From Actinomycetales bacterium (GTDB taxonomy: Bacteria; Actinomycetota; Actinomycetes; Mycobacteriales; Mycobacteriaceae), in contig DUTZ01000443.1 in the NCBI GenBank assembly GCA_012841845.1, positions 1 through 15,097 of the forward strand: 15,097 nucleotides of DNA, given 5' to 3'. The notes under the pieces are model-generated. The model was not told where the DNA came from. It was given only the letters and a program-made list of their open reading frames with translations, and searched no databases. Below are positions 5,894 through 11,737 of the stretch, piece by piece. Numbering within the stretch: position 1 is the first letter of the stretch; the number at the start of each line of letters is the position of its first letter. The position numbers and the translations under genes are program-made.

Positions 5894-7525
5894 ATGACCG
5901 AGCCGACCACGCCGCCCGCCGACAGTCCCGCTCGCCGGATCGCCGCCGGCTACGCGACGGAGGGCGGGGCTGTCACCCTCGGCTCGGTGGTGGTCGACGG
6001 CGAGGCGGATCCCACCGCGAAGGTCGCGCTGCCGCTGAGCATGGTCAACCGGCACGGCTTCATCGCCGGCGCCACCGGCACGGGCAAGACCAAGACGCTC
6101 CAGCTGTTCATCGAACAGCTCTCGGCGAACGGTGTCCCCGTCGTCGTCGCCGACATCAAGGGCGACCTCTCCGGCCTGGCCGCGCCCGGCGAGTCCAACG
6201 ACGCGATCACCGACCGCGCCACGCGCACCGGCGTCGACTGGGCGCCCGAGGCCTACCCCGTGCAGTTTGTCTCCCTGGGCACGGAGGGCGTGGGCGTGCC
6301 GGTCCGCGCCACCATCACGAGTTTCGGGCCGATACTGCTGGCCAAGGTGCTGGGCCTCAACGCCACGCAGGAATCCACGCTCGGGCTGATCTTCCACTGG
6401 GCGGACCAGCAGGGCCTGGAGCTGTACGACCTCAAGGACCTGCGCGCGGTGATCCAGCACCTCACCTCCGACGAGGGCAAGGCGGACCTCAAGGGCATCG
6501 GCGGCGTCTCCACCGCCACGGCCGGGGTGATCCTGCGGGCGCTGGTCAACCTCGAGGCGGCCGGCGGCGACACGTTCTTCGGCGATCCCGAGCTCGACCC
6601 GGCCGACCTGATGCGCCGCGACGGCGAGCGCGGCGTCATCACGGCTGTAGAGCTGGGCGAACAGGCCGCACGGCCGGCGTTGTTCTCCACGTTCCTCATG
6701 TGGATCCTCGCCGAGTTGTTCCAGGAGCTGCCCGAGAAGGGGGACGTGGACGCCCCCGAGCTGGTGTTCATCTTCGACGAGGCCCACCTGCTGTTCGCCG
6801 ACGCCTCCAAGGCGTTTCTCGAGCAGGTCGTGCAGACCGTCAAGCTCATCCGCTCCAAGGGGGTGGGCGTGTACTTCTGCTCGCAGCAGCCCACGGACAT
6901 CCCCAAGGACGTGCTCTCGCAGCTCGGCGCCCGCATCCAGCACGCCCTGCGCGCGTTCACGCCCGAGGACCAGACGGCACTGAACAAGACCGTCAAGACG
7001 TACCCGAAGTCCGACGTCTACGACATCGAGTCCGCGCTCACCTCGCTGGGCACGGGCGAGGCGATCGTCACCGTTCTGAGCGAGCGCGGCGCCCCTACAC
7101 CTGTCGCGTGGACGCTCATGACGCCGCCCCGTTCGCTCATGGACACGATCGGCGAGACCGCGATCTCGCAGCAGGCGCGCGCCTCCGAGCTCTACACCAA
7201 GTACGGCGCGACCGTGGACCCCGTGTCCGCGTTCGAGAAGCTGCAGGCCAAGGCCGCGCTCGCCGAGCAGACCAAACTCGACGCCGAGCTCGCCGCCCAG
7301 CAGGCCGCGCAGGCCCAGTCCGAGGCCCGGATGGACGCGCGGGTCGGCGGGGTCGGCGGGGGTCGGACGGGTGGCGGCTCCGGTCACGGCCCCGACGACG
7401 AGTCGTTCGTCTCCAAGGCCATGGCCAACCCGGCGGTGCGCTCGTTCCTGCGCTCGGCGGCGTCGGCCGCCGGACGCGAGATCAGCCGCAGCATCTTCGG
7501 CACCCGTTCCCGGCGGCGGCGCTAG
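5894..7525 (+). CDS. HerA-like P-loop ATPase (DUF853, YjgR/Rv2510c family)
   Basis: A 543-residue ATPase. Walker A is GATGTGKT (residues 59-66) and Walker B is LVFIFDEAH (290-298). In between lie a DIKGDLSGL stretch (87-95) and the family pattern typical of DUF853 HerA/FtsK-like hexameric ATPases. After the ATPase domain come an alanine/glutamine-rich predicted coiled coil (about 450-490), a glycine-rich linker ([15 protein letters not shown]) and a basic tail ending SRRRR that could touch nucleic acid or phospholipid. The biological role of the family is not established. ATG 5894 has AGGAG seven bases upstream. It is divergent from orn, as in mycobacteria where the equivalent is Rv2510c. Its stop is eight bases from the convergent stop of the RHH gene. 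Confidence 0.9.
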   Translation: MTEPTTPPADSPARRIAAGYATEGGAVTLGSVVVDGEADPTAKVALPLSMVNRHGFIAGATGTGKTKTLQLFIEQLSANGVPVVVADIKGDLSGLAAPGESNDAITDRATRTGVDWAPEAYPVQFVSLGTEGVGVPVRATITSFGPILLAKVLGLNATQESTLGLIFHWADQQGLELYDLKDLRAVIQHLTSDEGKADLKGIGGVSTATAGVILRALVNLEAAGGDTFFGDPELDPADLMRRDGERGVITAVELGEQAARPALFSTFLMWILAELFQELPEKGDVDAPELVFIFDEAHLLFADASKAFLEQVVQTVKLIRSKGVGVYFCSQQPTDIPKDVLSQLGARIQHALRAFTPEDQTALNKTVKTYPKSDVYDIESALTSLGTGEAIVTVLSERGAPTPVAWTLMTPPRSLMDTIGETAISQQARASELYTKYGATVDPVSAFEKLQAKAALAEQTKLDAELAAQQAAQAQSEARMDARVGGVGGGRTGGGSGHGPDDESFVSKAMANPAVRSFLRSAASAAGREISRSIFGTRSRRRR

Positions 7526-7533
7526 TCGGCCGG

Positions 7534-7821
7534 TCAGGCTGCGGGGTGCCGGGCGAGAAACTCTTTGATCGCCGCCCTGATCACTGCGCTCATGGGTTGG
7601 CCTGTGTGCGCTGCGTAATCGGCCAGCTGTTTGCGGTCGGCGTCGGTGAGGCGGACCGCAAGTGGTCGGCTGTCGCCCTTGCCCTGGCCGCGAGGTGGCC
7701 GGCCGACCGCGTAGTCGGGGCGGATCTCCACGCCGTCGGGGATCGCGACGTAGTCACCCTCAATGATCGCGTCGGCCAGCTGGTCGTACCGGCTGGGTGT
7801 GCCCTCCTTGGAGTTCGTCAC
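7534..7821 (-). CDS. Ribbon-helix-helix antitoxin (BrnA/CopG-like)
   Basis: A 95-residue protein. The C-terminal about 45 residues are a ribbon-helix-helix: strand PLAVRL, helix [16 protein letters not shown], turn, helix [14 protein letters not shown]. The N-terminal half ([14 protein letters not shown], then a [12 protein letters not shown] linker) is probably the toxin-binding part. Having the RHH domain at the C terminus matches BrnA-type antitoxins rather than classical N-terminal RHH ones. The start is GTG 7821, overlapping the toxin stop by four bases (GTGA), with AGGAGG six bases upstream inside the toxin gene, so it can be translated strongly. It likely binds the inverted repeat in front of the toxin gene. 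The pair convergently abuts the ATPase gene with eight bases between stops. Confidence 0.8.
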   Translation of the reverse strand: MTNSKEGTPSRYDQLADAIIEGDYVAIPDGVEIRPDYAVGRPPRGQGKGDSRPLAVRLTDADRKQLADYAAHTGQPMSAVIRAAIKEFLARHPAA

Positions 7822-8141
7822 TGTTCACCTCCTCGTCGTTGACGGCGGGCTGCCGCTCCCGTCAGATCGATGATTCCTCCTGTGACGTCAAGAATCTCGT
7901 GCGCTACACCGGTGGTAAGCAACATTGCGTGAAAGACGTGAATGCCTGAGCCGACCACGTTCTCAGCGACGACCTCGATGATGCTCCCACTGTCCGGGTC
8001 CCCGATTGCTCGAAAGACATCGGCTCCTGGTGCCAGTCGCGGGGTGACCCGATATCGAACGATCGGATGGGCGAGCACTGCGCGGATCTCGTCATCGGTG
8101 ATGCCGGGTCTTCTGGCCGAGCGGGTGATCACCACCTTCAC
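7818..8141 (-). CDS. Putative BrnT-like toxin
   Basis: A 107-residue basic protein with two parts: MKVVITRSARRPGITDDEIRAVL and, later, a beta-rich core with VFRAIGDPDSGSIIEVVAE and IHVFHAMLLT. I recall actinobacterial proteins of this shape (start SAR..GI, then a G.IEV..E, then IHVFHAM) next to RHH genes, and the layout resembles the RelE-fold BrnT RNases, but catalytic residues cannot be assigned with confidence. Toxin-first order, four-base overlap with a C-terminal-RHH partner and an operator at the promoter all support a BrnT/BrnA-type toxin-antitoxin pair. The start is GTG 8141. TACGGT ends six bases before it and there is no ribosome binding site, so the mRNA may be leaderless. The C-terminal RRQRRGGEQ carries the partner's ribosome binding site. 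Confidence 0.65.
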   Translation of the reverse strand: MKVVITRSARRPGITDDEIRAVLAHPIVRYRVTPRLAPGADVFRAIGDPDSGSIIEVVAENVVGSGIHVFHAMLLTTGVAHEILDVTGGIIDLTGAAARRQRRGGEQ

Positions 8142-8145
8142 ACGG

Positions 8146-8162
8146 AAACCGTATCACGGTTT
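8146..8162 (-). promoter_or_regulatory. Operator/promoter of the BrnT/BrnA-like pair
   Basis: AAACCGT-ATC-ACGGTTT is a perfect 7-3-7 inverted repeat. The minus-strand -10-like TACGGT (8153-8148) lies inside it and ends six bases before GTG 8141. The repeat also overlaps the TAA stop (8161-8163) of the upstream membrane-protein gene, so the promoter is set into the 3' end of the neighbour. The RHH protein is the expected ligand. Confidence 0.65.
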
Positions 8163-8820
8163 AGCGTCCCGGTTGTGTCTGTTCTTCGGCTCGCTCGGCG
8201 CTCGCGGCACGGCGGAGCCCGTACGCCGCATAGGCAGCTGCCACCGCGAAGATGACGCCGTACGCCATCCGTCCTGCCGGGGGCAGGAAGAACTGGGTAA
8301 GGAACAGGGCGGCGACGACGGCGAGGGGGAGCAGCGCCCCGCCGGAGGGCGGTCCGCCGCGAGCGCCGACGGGCGTCCTCGCATGGCCGCGCCGCCATCG
8401 CAGCGCCGCCCCGATCCCGGCCGCCGCGAGGGCGATGAGTCCGACGCCGAAGAGCGTCATGGCCACGGGATTGTCGCGCACGGCCGCCACCAGTTCGAGC
8501 GTGGCGGCGTCGCCGGACAGCGCCCGCGCGCCGATCTCGTGGAGCGCGAACGTCTCGGCGCCGTAGTAGGGCAGGGCCATCGCGACGCCGACCACGGCCG
8601 CCCAGCGCGGCCAGCCGGTCGAGACGAGCGCCCACGGCGCGGCCAGCGCGACGAGAGCGGCGGCGCCCGCGACGTGCGAGGCGATCCACAGCGGGGAGGC
8701 GAACGCCTCGGCGGCGGCGAGGGTGTCGCCGCCGTCCGCGTCGCCGTACGGGCGGAGCAGGAGGTAGGCGGCCATGAGCGCGCCGCTGACCAGGGCGGTG
8801 AGGGAGGAATGTGCGGACAT
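8161..8820 (-). CDS. Six-TM membrane protein of unknown function, divergent from tetR
   Basis: A 219-residue integral membrane protein with about six hydrophobic segments (about 5-21, 43-66, 73-93, 118-140, 162-180 and 185-203), a glycine/proline/arginine-rich loop around 141-160 and a polar C-terminal tail. I do not recognise a named family or catalytic motif. The second extramembrane region (ETFALHEIGARALSGD) has charged residues that could matter for transport or sensing. The start is ATG 8818-8820 with GGAG about eight bases upstream. It is divergent from a TetR gene, and one of two identical-type operators lies just upstream of its likely -10 (TACGGA, about 8833-8838), so it is the probable regulated target. 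No transporter partner is seen. Confidence 0.75.
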   Translation of the reverse strand: MSAHSSLTALVSGALMAAYLLLRPYGDADGGDTLAAAEAFASPLWIASHVAGAAALVALAAPWALVSTGWPRWAAVVGVAMALPYYGAETFALHEIGARALSGDAATLELVAAVRDNPVAMTLFGVGLIALAAAGIGAALRWRRGHARTPVGARGGPPSGGALLPLAVVAALFLTQFFLPPAGRMAYGVIFAVAAAYAAYGLRRAASAERAEEQTQPGR

Positions 8821-8841
8821 CGGTTGCTCCGATCCGTAAGG

Positions 8842-8856
8842 GAGAGCGGTGCTCTC
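8842..8856. promoter_or_regulatory. TetR operator 1 (membrane-gene side)
   Basis: GAGAGC-GGT-GCTCTC is a perfect 6-3-6 inverted repeat. It is placed in the spacer of the probable promoter of the minus-strand membrane-protein gene. It matches the second site at 13 of 15 positions. Confidence 0.7.
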
Positions 8857-8900
8857 GTTTGCGTGGCGCCCTCACGGTAGCCGCGCTACGCCGCCAAATC

Positions 8901-8915
8901 AAGAGCGATGCTCTC
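8901..8915. promoter_or_regulatory. TetR operator 2 (tetR side)
   Basis: A-AGAGC-GAT-GCTCT-C, an inverted repeat with 5-bp perfect arms matching operator 1 at 13 of 15 positions; centres are 59 bp apart. It covers the expected -35 region of tetR, whose -10-like CACGAT (8926-8931) ends six bases before ATG 8938. Confidence 0.7.
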
Positions 8916-8937
8916 GAAAATCTGCCACGATGGCGCC

Positions 8938-9633
8938 ATGGGTAAACGCGACGAGGCCAGAGCCGAGAACACGCAGCGCATCCTCCGGGCGGCCCGCGGC
9001 GAGATTGCGCGCGTCGGCGGGGTCGGCCTGTCGATGCGAGCTGTCGCGCGCGCGGTCGGCATGGTCTCGTCCGCGGTCTACCGGTACTTCCCGACCCGCG
9101 AGGATCTGCTCACGGCGATGATCCTCGAGAGCTACGGCGCGCTCGCCACGGAACTGCAGCGCACCGCCGTCGGCGTCCGCGACCGCCCCGACCACGAGCG
9201 GTGGACCGCGCTCGCCGACGCCCTCCGTGACTGGGGGCTGGCCTCGCCGCACGAGTTCCAGCTCATCTACGGCACGCCGATCCCCGGCTACGTCGCCCCG
9301 CCCGAGACGGTCCGGGCCGCCGCCGCGGTGGCCGCGCCGTTCCTCGATTGCGTCGGCACACGGACGGTCGAGGGGTTCGAGCGCGCCGGCTCGGCGGAGG
9401 GGATGCGCGACCTCGCCGTCGAGGCCGGCACCCACCCCACCGGCGCGGCGGCCACGGTGGCGGCGCTGTCGGAACTCGTCGGCTTCGTGGGCCACGAGCT
9501 GTCCGGCCACTTCGCCGGCCTCGCCGAGCCGGGCACCGATCTTTACCGCGCGGTGGTCGGCCGGCAGGTGCGCGCCCTGCGGCTCGCCGGGGGTCAGGTG
9601 GAGGGCGACGACGACGAGGTGGTGCGCAGTTGA
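8938..9633 (+). CDS. TetR/AcrR-family regulator with WHG-type C-terminal domain
   Basis: A 231-residue repressor. The N-terminal DNA-binding domain has helices ending in MRAVARAVGMVSSAVYRYF (about 33-51), followed by PTREDLLTAMI, the classical TetR pattern. The C-terminal half contains LRDWGLASPHEFQLIYGTPIPGY, typical of the WHG/TetR_C_13 ligand-binding group found widely in actinobacteria. ATG 8938 is preferred over upstream in-frame codons because the latter run through operator 2. No Shine-Dalgarno is seen, so the message is probably leaderless. It likely represses itself and the divergent membrane-protein gene through the two matching operators. Its last five codons and stop form the first bases of the 62-bp repeat that flanks the Fic module. 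Confidence 0.9.
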   Translation: MGKRDEARAENTQRILRAARGEIARVGGVGLSMRAVARAVGMVSSAVYRYFPTREDLLTAMILESYGALATELQRTAVGVRDRPDHERWTALADALRDWGLASPHEFQLIYGTPIPGYVAPPETVRAAAAVAAPFLDCVGTRTVEGFERAGSAEGMRDLAVEAGTHPTGAAATVAALSELVGFVGHELSGHFAGLAEPGTDLYRAVVGRQVRALRLAGGQVEGDDDEVVRS

Positions 9634-9677
9634 CCCCGCTATCACAGGGTCAGATGCACACCGGCGCCGCTAGGCGC
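9616..9677. repeat. 62-bp direct repeat, copy A (left flank of Fic module)
   Basis: Identical to 10630-10691 at 59 of 62 positions, offset 1014. It begins with the last five tetR codons plus stop (GAG GTG GTG CGC AGT TGA). It then carries an imperfect TGACCC...GGGTCA inverted repeat and ends with GCGCC-GCTA-GGCGC, which in copy B contains the stop of the convergent reductase gene. So each copy is a complete tetR/reductase 3' junction. Confidence 0.9.
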
Positions 9678-9723
9678 ACGTGGCCAGTAGAATCGGCCCC
9701 ACGGAACCCGGAAGGAGGGTGCC

Positions 9724-9990
9724 ATGACCAGCGATTCCGACGGCTCCGCCGCCACCTGGCGTCCCTGCCTCTACGGGCAGCGGTGGCCGGAGTTGTTCGG
9801 GCAGCTCCCCGACGACCGCGCCCGCCACGTGGTGTCCCAGACGCTCGCAGACAGCCGCCTCGAGGGCAAGATCCACAACCGCGAGGACGTCGCGGACCTC
9901 ATCGATTTCGTTCTCGGGCGCATCACTGCGGAAGACAGGATCGAACGCGGCATGCAGCGTTTCCGTGCCCGACGAGCCGCCTCCGCATGA
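9724..9990 (+). CDS. VbhA-like Fic antitoxin (FicA type)
   Basis: An 88-residue protein directly before fic, in the position and size range of VbhA/FicA class I antitoxins. The helix LADSRLEGKIHNREDVADL (about 41-59) holds the inhibitory glutamate, E47, followed by G48. In characterised antitoxins this glutamate reaches into the Fic active site and blocks ATP placement. The usual motif is (S/T)xxxE(G/N); here position -4 is D43 and the serine (S44) is at -3, so the motif is slightly off. The start ATG 9724 has AGGAGG five bases upstream. The stop overlaps the fic start (ATGA), so translation is coupled. Confidence 0.75.
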   Translation: MTSDSDGSAATWRPCLYGQRWPELFGQLPDDRARHVVSQTLADSRLEGKIHNREDVADLIDFVLGRITAEDRIERGMQRFRARRAASA

Positions 9991-10619
9991 GCGGTGCAGC
10001 GCCTGGTGACTGGTACGCGTACTTCTGGCCCGGGACCATCGTCCTCAGAAACAGGCTCGGAATATACGACCCGGATGAGCTCAGAAACCGCGAGGACCTC
10101 ACTGTTGAAGTCCGGGCGTCTGAGATCCGCACCGGCGCCCATCCCATCGACCGCACCTTCGACGCCGCCCATCTCTCTCGCATCCATGCCCACCTGTTCG
10201 GTGACCTCTACGACTGGGCGGGCCATTTCCGGACGGTCAACATCAGCAAGGCCACGGACACCGGGGCCGTCCATCACTTCGGTGACCACAGCAGTATGGA
10301 CATGTACCTGCGTCAGGCCCGCGCGCTCATCGCCCGCACTGCGTGGGCGGAGCTGGAGCACAGCGGTCTGGCAGAGCGACTCGCCGACGTGCACACCCGG
10401 CTGAACTTCGCGCACCCCTTCCGCGACGGCAACGGGCGCACGACCCGGATCTTCATGCAGCACCTCGCGCAGCGCGCGGGCCGGGACCTGGACTTCGGCC
10501 GGTTGGGCGCCGACGAGTGGATCGCCGCCAGCGCGGCGACGTTCCAACATCCGCTCGGCCTGCGTCTCGATCCCGGTCCGTTGATCGAGGTGTACCTTGA
10601 CGTCCTCGGCCAGCCATAG
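9987..10619 (+). CDS. fic: Fic-domain AMP transferase (FicT/VbhT-like toxin)
   Basis: A 210-residue Fic protein. The active-site motif HPFRDGNGRTTR (residues 143-154) matches HxFx(D/E)GNGRxxR in full, with catalytic H143, metal-binding D147, and R151/R154 for phosphate. The upstream flap and substrate region LYDWAGHFRTVNISK (about 74-88) is also typical. In studied relatives such enzymes transfer AMP from ATP to a hydroxyl of target proteins (DNA gyrase and topoisomerase IV for VbhT/FicT). I infer a toxin held in check by the preceding protein; the target is unknown. There is no internal N-terminal or C-terminal inhibitory helix, consistent with class I. The open frame upstream of ATG 9987 is the antitoxin gene in another frame. 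The whole module lies between two 62-bp repeats. Confidence 0.9.
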   Translation: MSGAAPGDWYAYFWPGTIVLRNRLGIYDPDELRNREDLTVEVRASEIRTGAHPIDRTFDAAHLSRIHAHLFGDLYDWAGHFRTVNISKATDTGAVHHFGDHSSMDMYLRQARALIARTAWAELEHSGLAERLADVHTRLNFAHPFRDGNGRTTRIFMQHLAQRAGRDLDFGRLGADEWIAASAATFQHPLGLRLDPGPLIEVYLDVLGQP

Positions 10620-10629
10620 CCGCAGGTGG

Positions 10630-10691
10630 GAGGTGGTGCGCAGTTGACCCTGCCATCACAGGGTCAAATGCACACCGGCGCCGCTAGGCGC
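10630..10691. repeat. 62-bp direct repeat, copy B (right flank of Fic module)
   Basis: The second copy of the tetR/reductase junction. It starts with a silent copy of the last tetR codons and stop, although no tetR lies there, and ends over the stop (TAG, 10684-10686) and last two codons of the reductase on the minus strand. Differences from copy A are at 10651, 10654 and 10667. Confidence 0.9.
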
Positions 10692-10692
10692 C
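10645..10692. terminator. Double hairpin at the fic/reductase convergent 3' ends
   Basis: TGACCCTG (10645-10652) pairs with CAGGGTCA (10659-10666) over a 6-base loop. GGCGCC (10677-10682) pairs with GGCGCC (10687-10692) over GCTA. These two stem-loops between converging genes are a plausible bidirectional terminator. A less perfect version exists in copy A. Confidence 0.5.
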
Positions 10693-11502
10693 CGCCTGCC
10701 CCTCGCCGAGCTTGGCGTAGAACCTCCCGACGAGCGGCGCCATGAGCCCGCGCGGGGTGTAGTTGCCGGCCACGGACATCGCCTGGCTCAACGGCCCCGG
10801 CACCACACGCATCTTGTTCTTGGCCAGCGCGTCGAGCGAGACGCGCGCGGTGTATTCGGTGTCCACCCAGAGGCGGTCGGGGACGATCCGGTCGACGAAC
10901 GTCTTGTCCTCCTCGGCGATCTCCTCGGTGCGCACCGGGCCGGGGGCCAGCAGCGTCACGTGCACGCCGGTCCCTTTGAGCTCGCCCCGCAGCGACTCGG
11001 AGAAGGTGTTGAGGAACGCCTTGGTGGCGGCGTAGGTGGCGTTGTTGGGGATGGGCATGTTGCCGGCGGCGGAGCCCACGTTGAGGATCGCGCCGGTGCC
11101 GCGGGAGACCATGCCGGGCAGGACGGTCAGGATGAGGTCGTGGCAGGCCACGGCGTTCACCTGGACCTGCGCCTTCTCGTAGTCGAAGTCCAGTGCGGCC
11201 AGCGGCCCGAAGGTGGCCACACCGGCGTTGTTGCACAGGATCGAGACGTCGCGACCGGCCAGTTCCTCGAGCAGCGGCGCGCGGCGCGCGGGGTCGGCCA
11301 GGTCCACGGCGCGGACCTCCACGGTCACCCGGTACTGCGCCTCGAGCCGGGCCTTGAGCTCGTCGAGCACCTCGCCGCGGCGCGCCACCACGATGAGCGA
11401 GTGCCCGCGCCGGGCCAGCTCGGTGGCCAGCGCCATGCCGATGCCGGAGGAGGCGCCGGTCACGACGGCGCGGTTCGACGCGGTGGGCAGGGGCAGCGAC
11501 AT
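10684..11502 (-). CDS. cmrA: Short-chain dehydrogenase/reductase, CmrA (Rv2509)-like
   Basis: A 272-residue classical SDR. It has the cofactor loop TGASSGIG (about 15-22), R41/R42 suggesting NADPH, NNAG (91-94) and the catalytic S144, Y157 and K161 (YAATK). Several long stretches (IPNNATYAATKAF, VHVTLLAPGPVRTE, KNKMRVVPG) match my memory of mycobacterial CmrA. CmrA reduces the beta-keto group of the newly condensed mycolate precursor to the mature beta-hydroxy mycolic acid at the inner face of the membrane. ATG 11502 is preceded by GAGGA about eight bases away. In M. tuberculosis the gene is next to the DUF853 gene; here three kilobases of toxin-antitoxin and TetR genes lie between. Specificity for mycolate is inferred from similarity and synteny. 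Confidence 0.8.
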   Translation of the reverse strand: MSLPLPTASNRAVVTGASSGIGMALATELARRGHSLIVVARRGEVLDELKARLEAQYRVTVEVRAVDLADPARRAPLLEELAGRDVSILCNNAGVATFGPLAALDFDYEKAQVQVNAVACHDLILTVLPGMVSRGTGAILNVGSAAGNMPIPNNATYAATKAFLNTFSESLRGELKGTGVHVTLLAPGPVRTEEIAEEDKTFVDRIVPDRLWVDTEYTARVSLDALAKNKMRVVPGPLSQAMSVAGNYTPRGLMAPLVGRFYAKLGEGQAGA

Positions 11503-11577
11503 GGGGCGTCCTCGGGGGCTCGTGGGTGGTCGGGGCCGACCGTGAGCGTACCGCCGGGGTGCGGGGGAGGGGTAAGG

Positions 11578-11736
11578 GTGACGACGACGAGGGCCGTGGA
11601 ACAGGTCCTGCGCTGCAAGGACTGTGGCGAGACGCTCTCGGTGTTCGATATCGGGTGCCAGTACGGCGTCGCCGCCGTGGCCTCGTATGCGAGCCGTGAG
11701 GGCGGTTCCGTCGAGGCGCGAACCGACGACATATAG
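11578..11736 (+). CDS. Small CxxC protein, probable real gene upstream of the MFS transporter
   Basis: A 52-residue open frame, GTG 11578 to TAG 11736, with a GGGGAGGGG ribosome-binding-like tract a few bases upstream. About 44 of 52 codons end in G or C, the bias of genuine genes here. The translation has a CKDCGE knuckle (residues about 13-18) and a further cysteine (about 28), suggesting half of a zinc ribbon, and ends acidic (EARTDDI). Its stop is one base before the GTG at 11738 used by the transporter frame, so the two may be translationally coupled. I do not recognise a family. The main alternative is a non-coding leader. Confidence 0.45.
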   Translation: MTTTRAVEQVLRCKDCGETLSVFDIGCQYGVAAVASYASREGGSVEARTDDI

Positions 11737-11737
11737 C

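Noticed and set aside
5843..7387. Minus-strand open frame continuing upstream of orn to 7387 (about 738 codons in all)
   Set aside because: It is the antisense shadow of the HerA-like ATPase, which has both Walker motifs and a good ribosome site; orn has its own promoter and start at 5842.
3888..10691. Insertion sequence or prophage
   Set aside because: No transposase, integrase or phage gene could be read on either strand; only short repeats without an enzyme are present.
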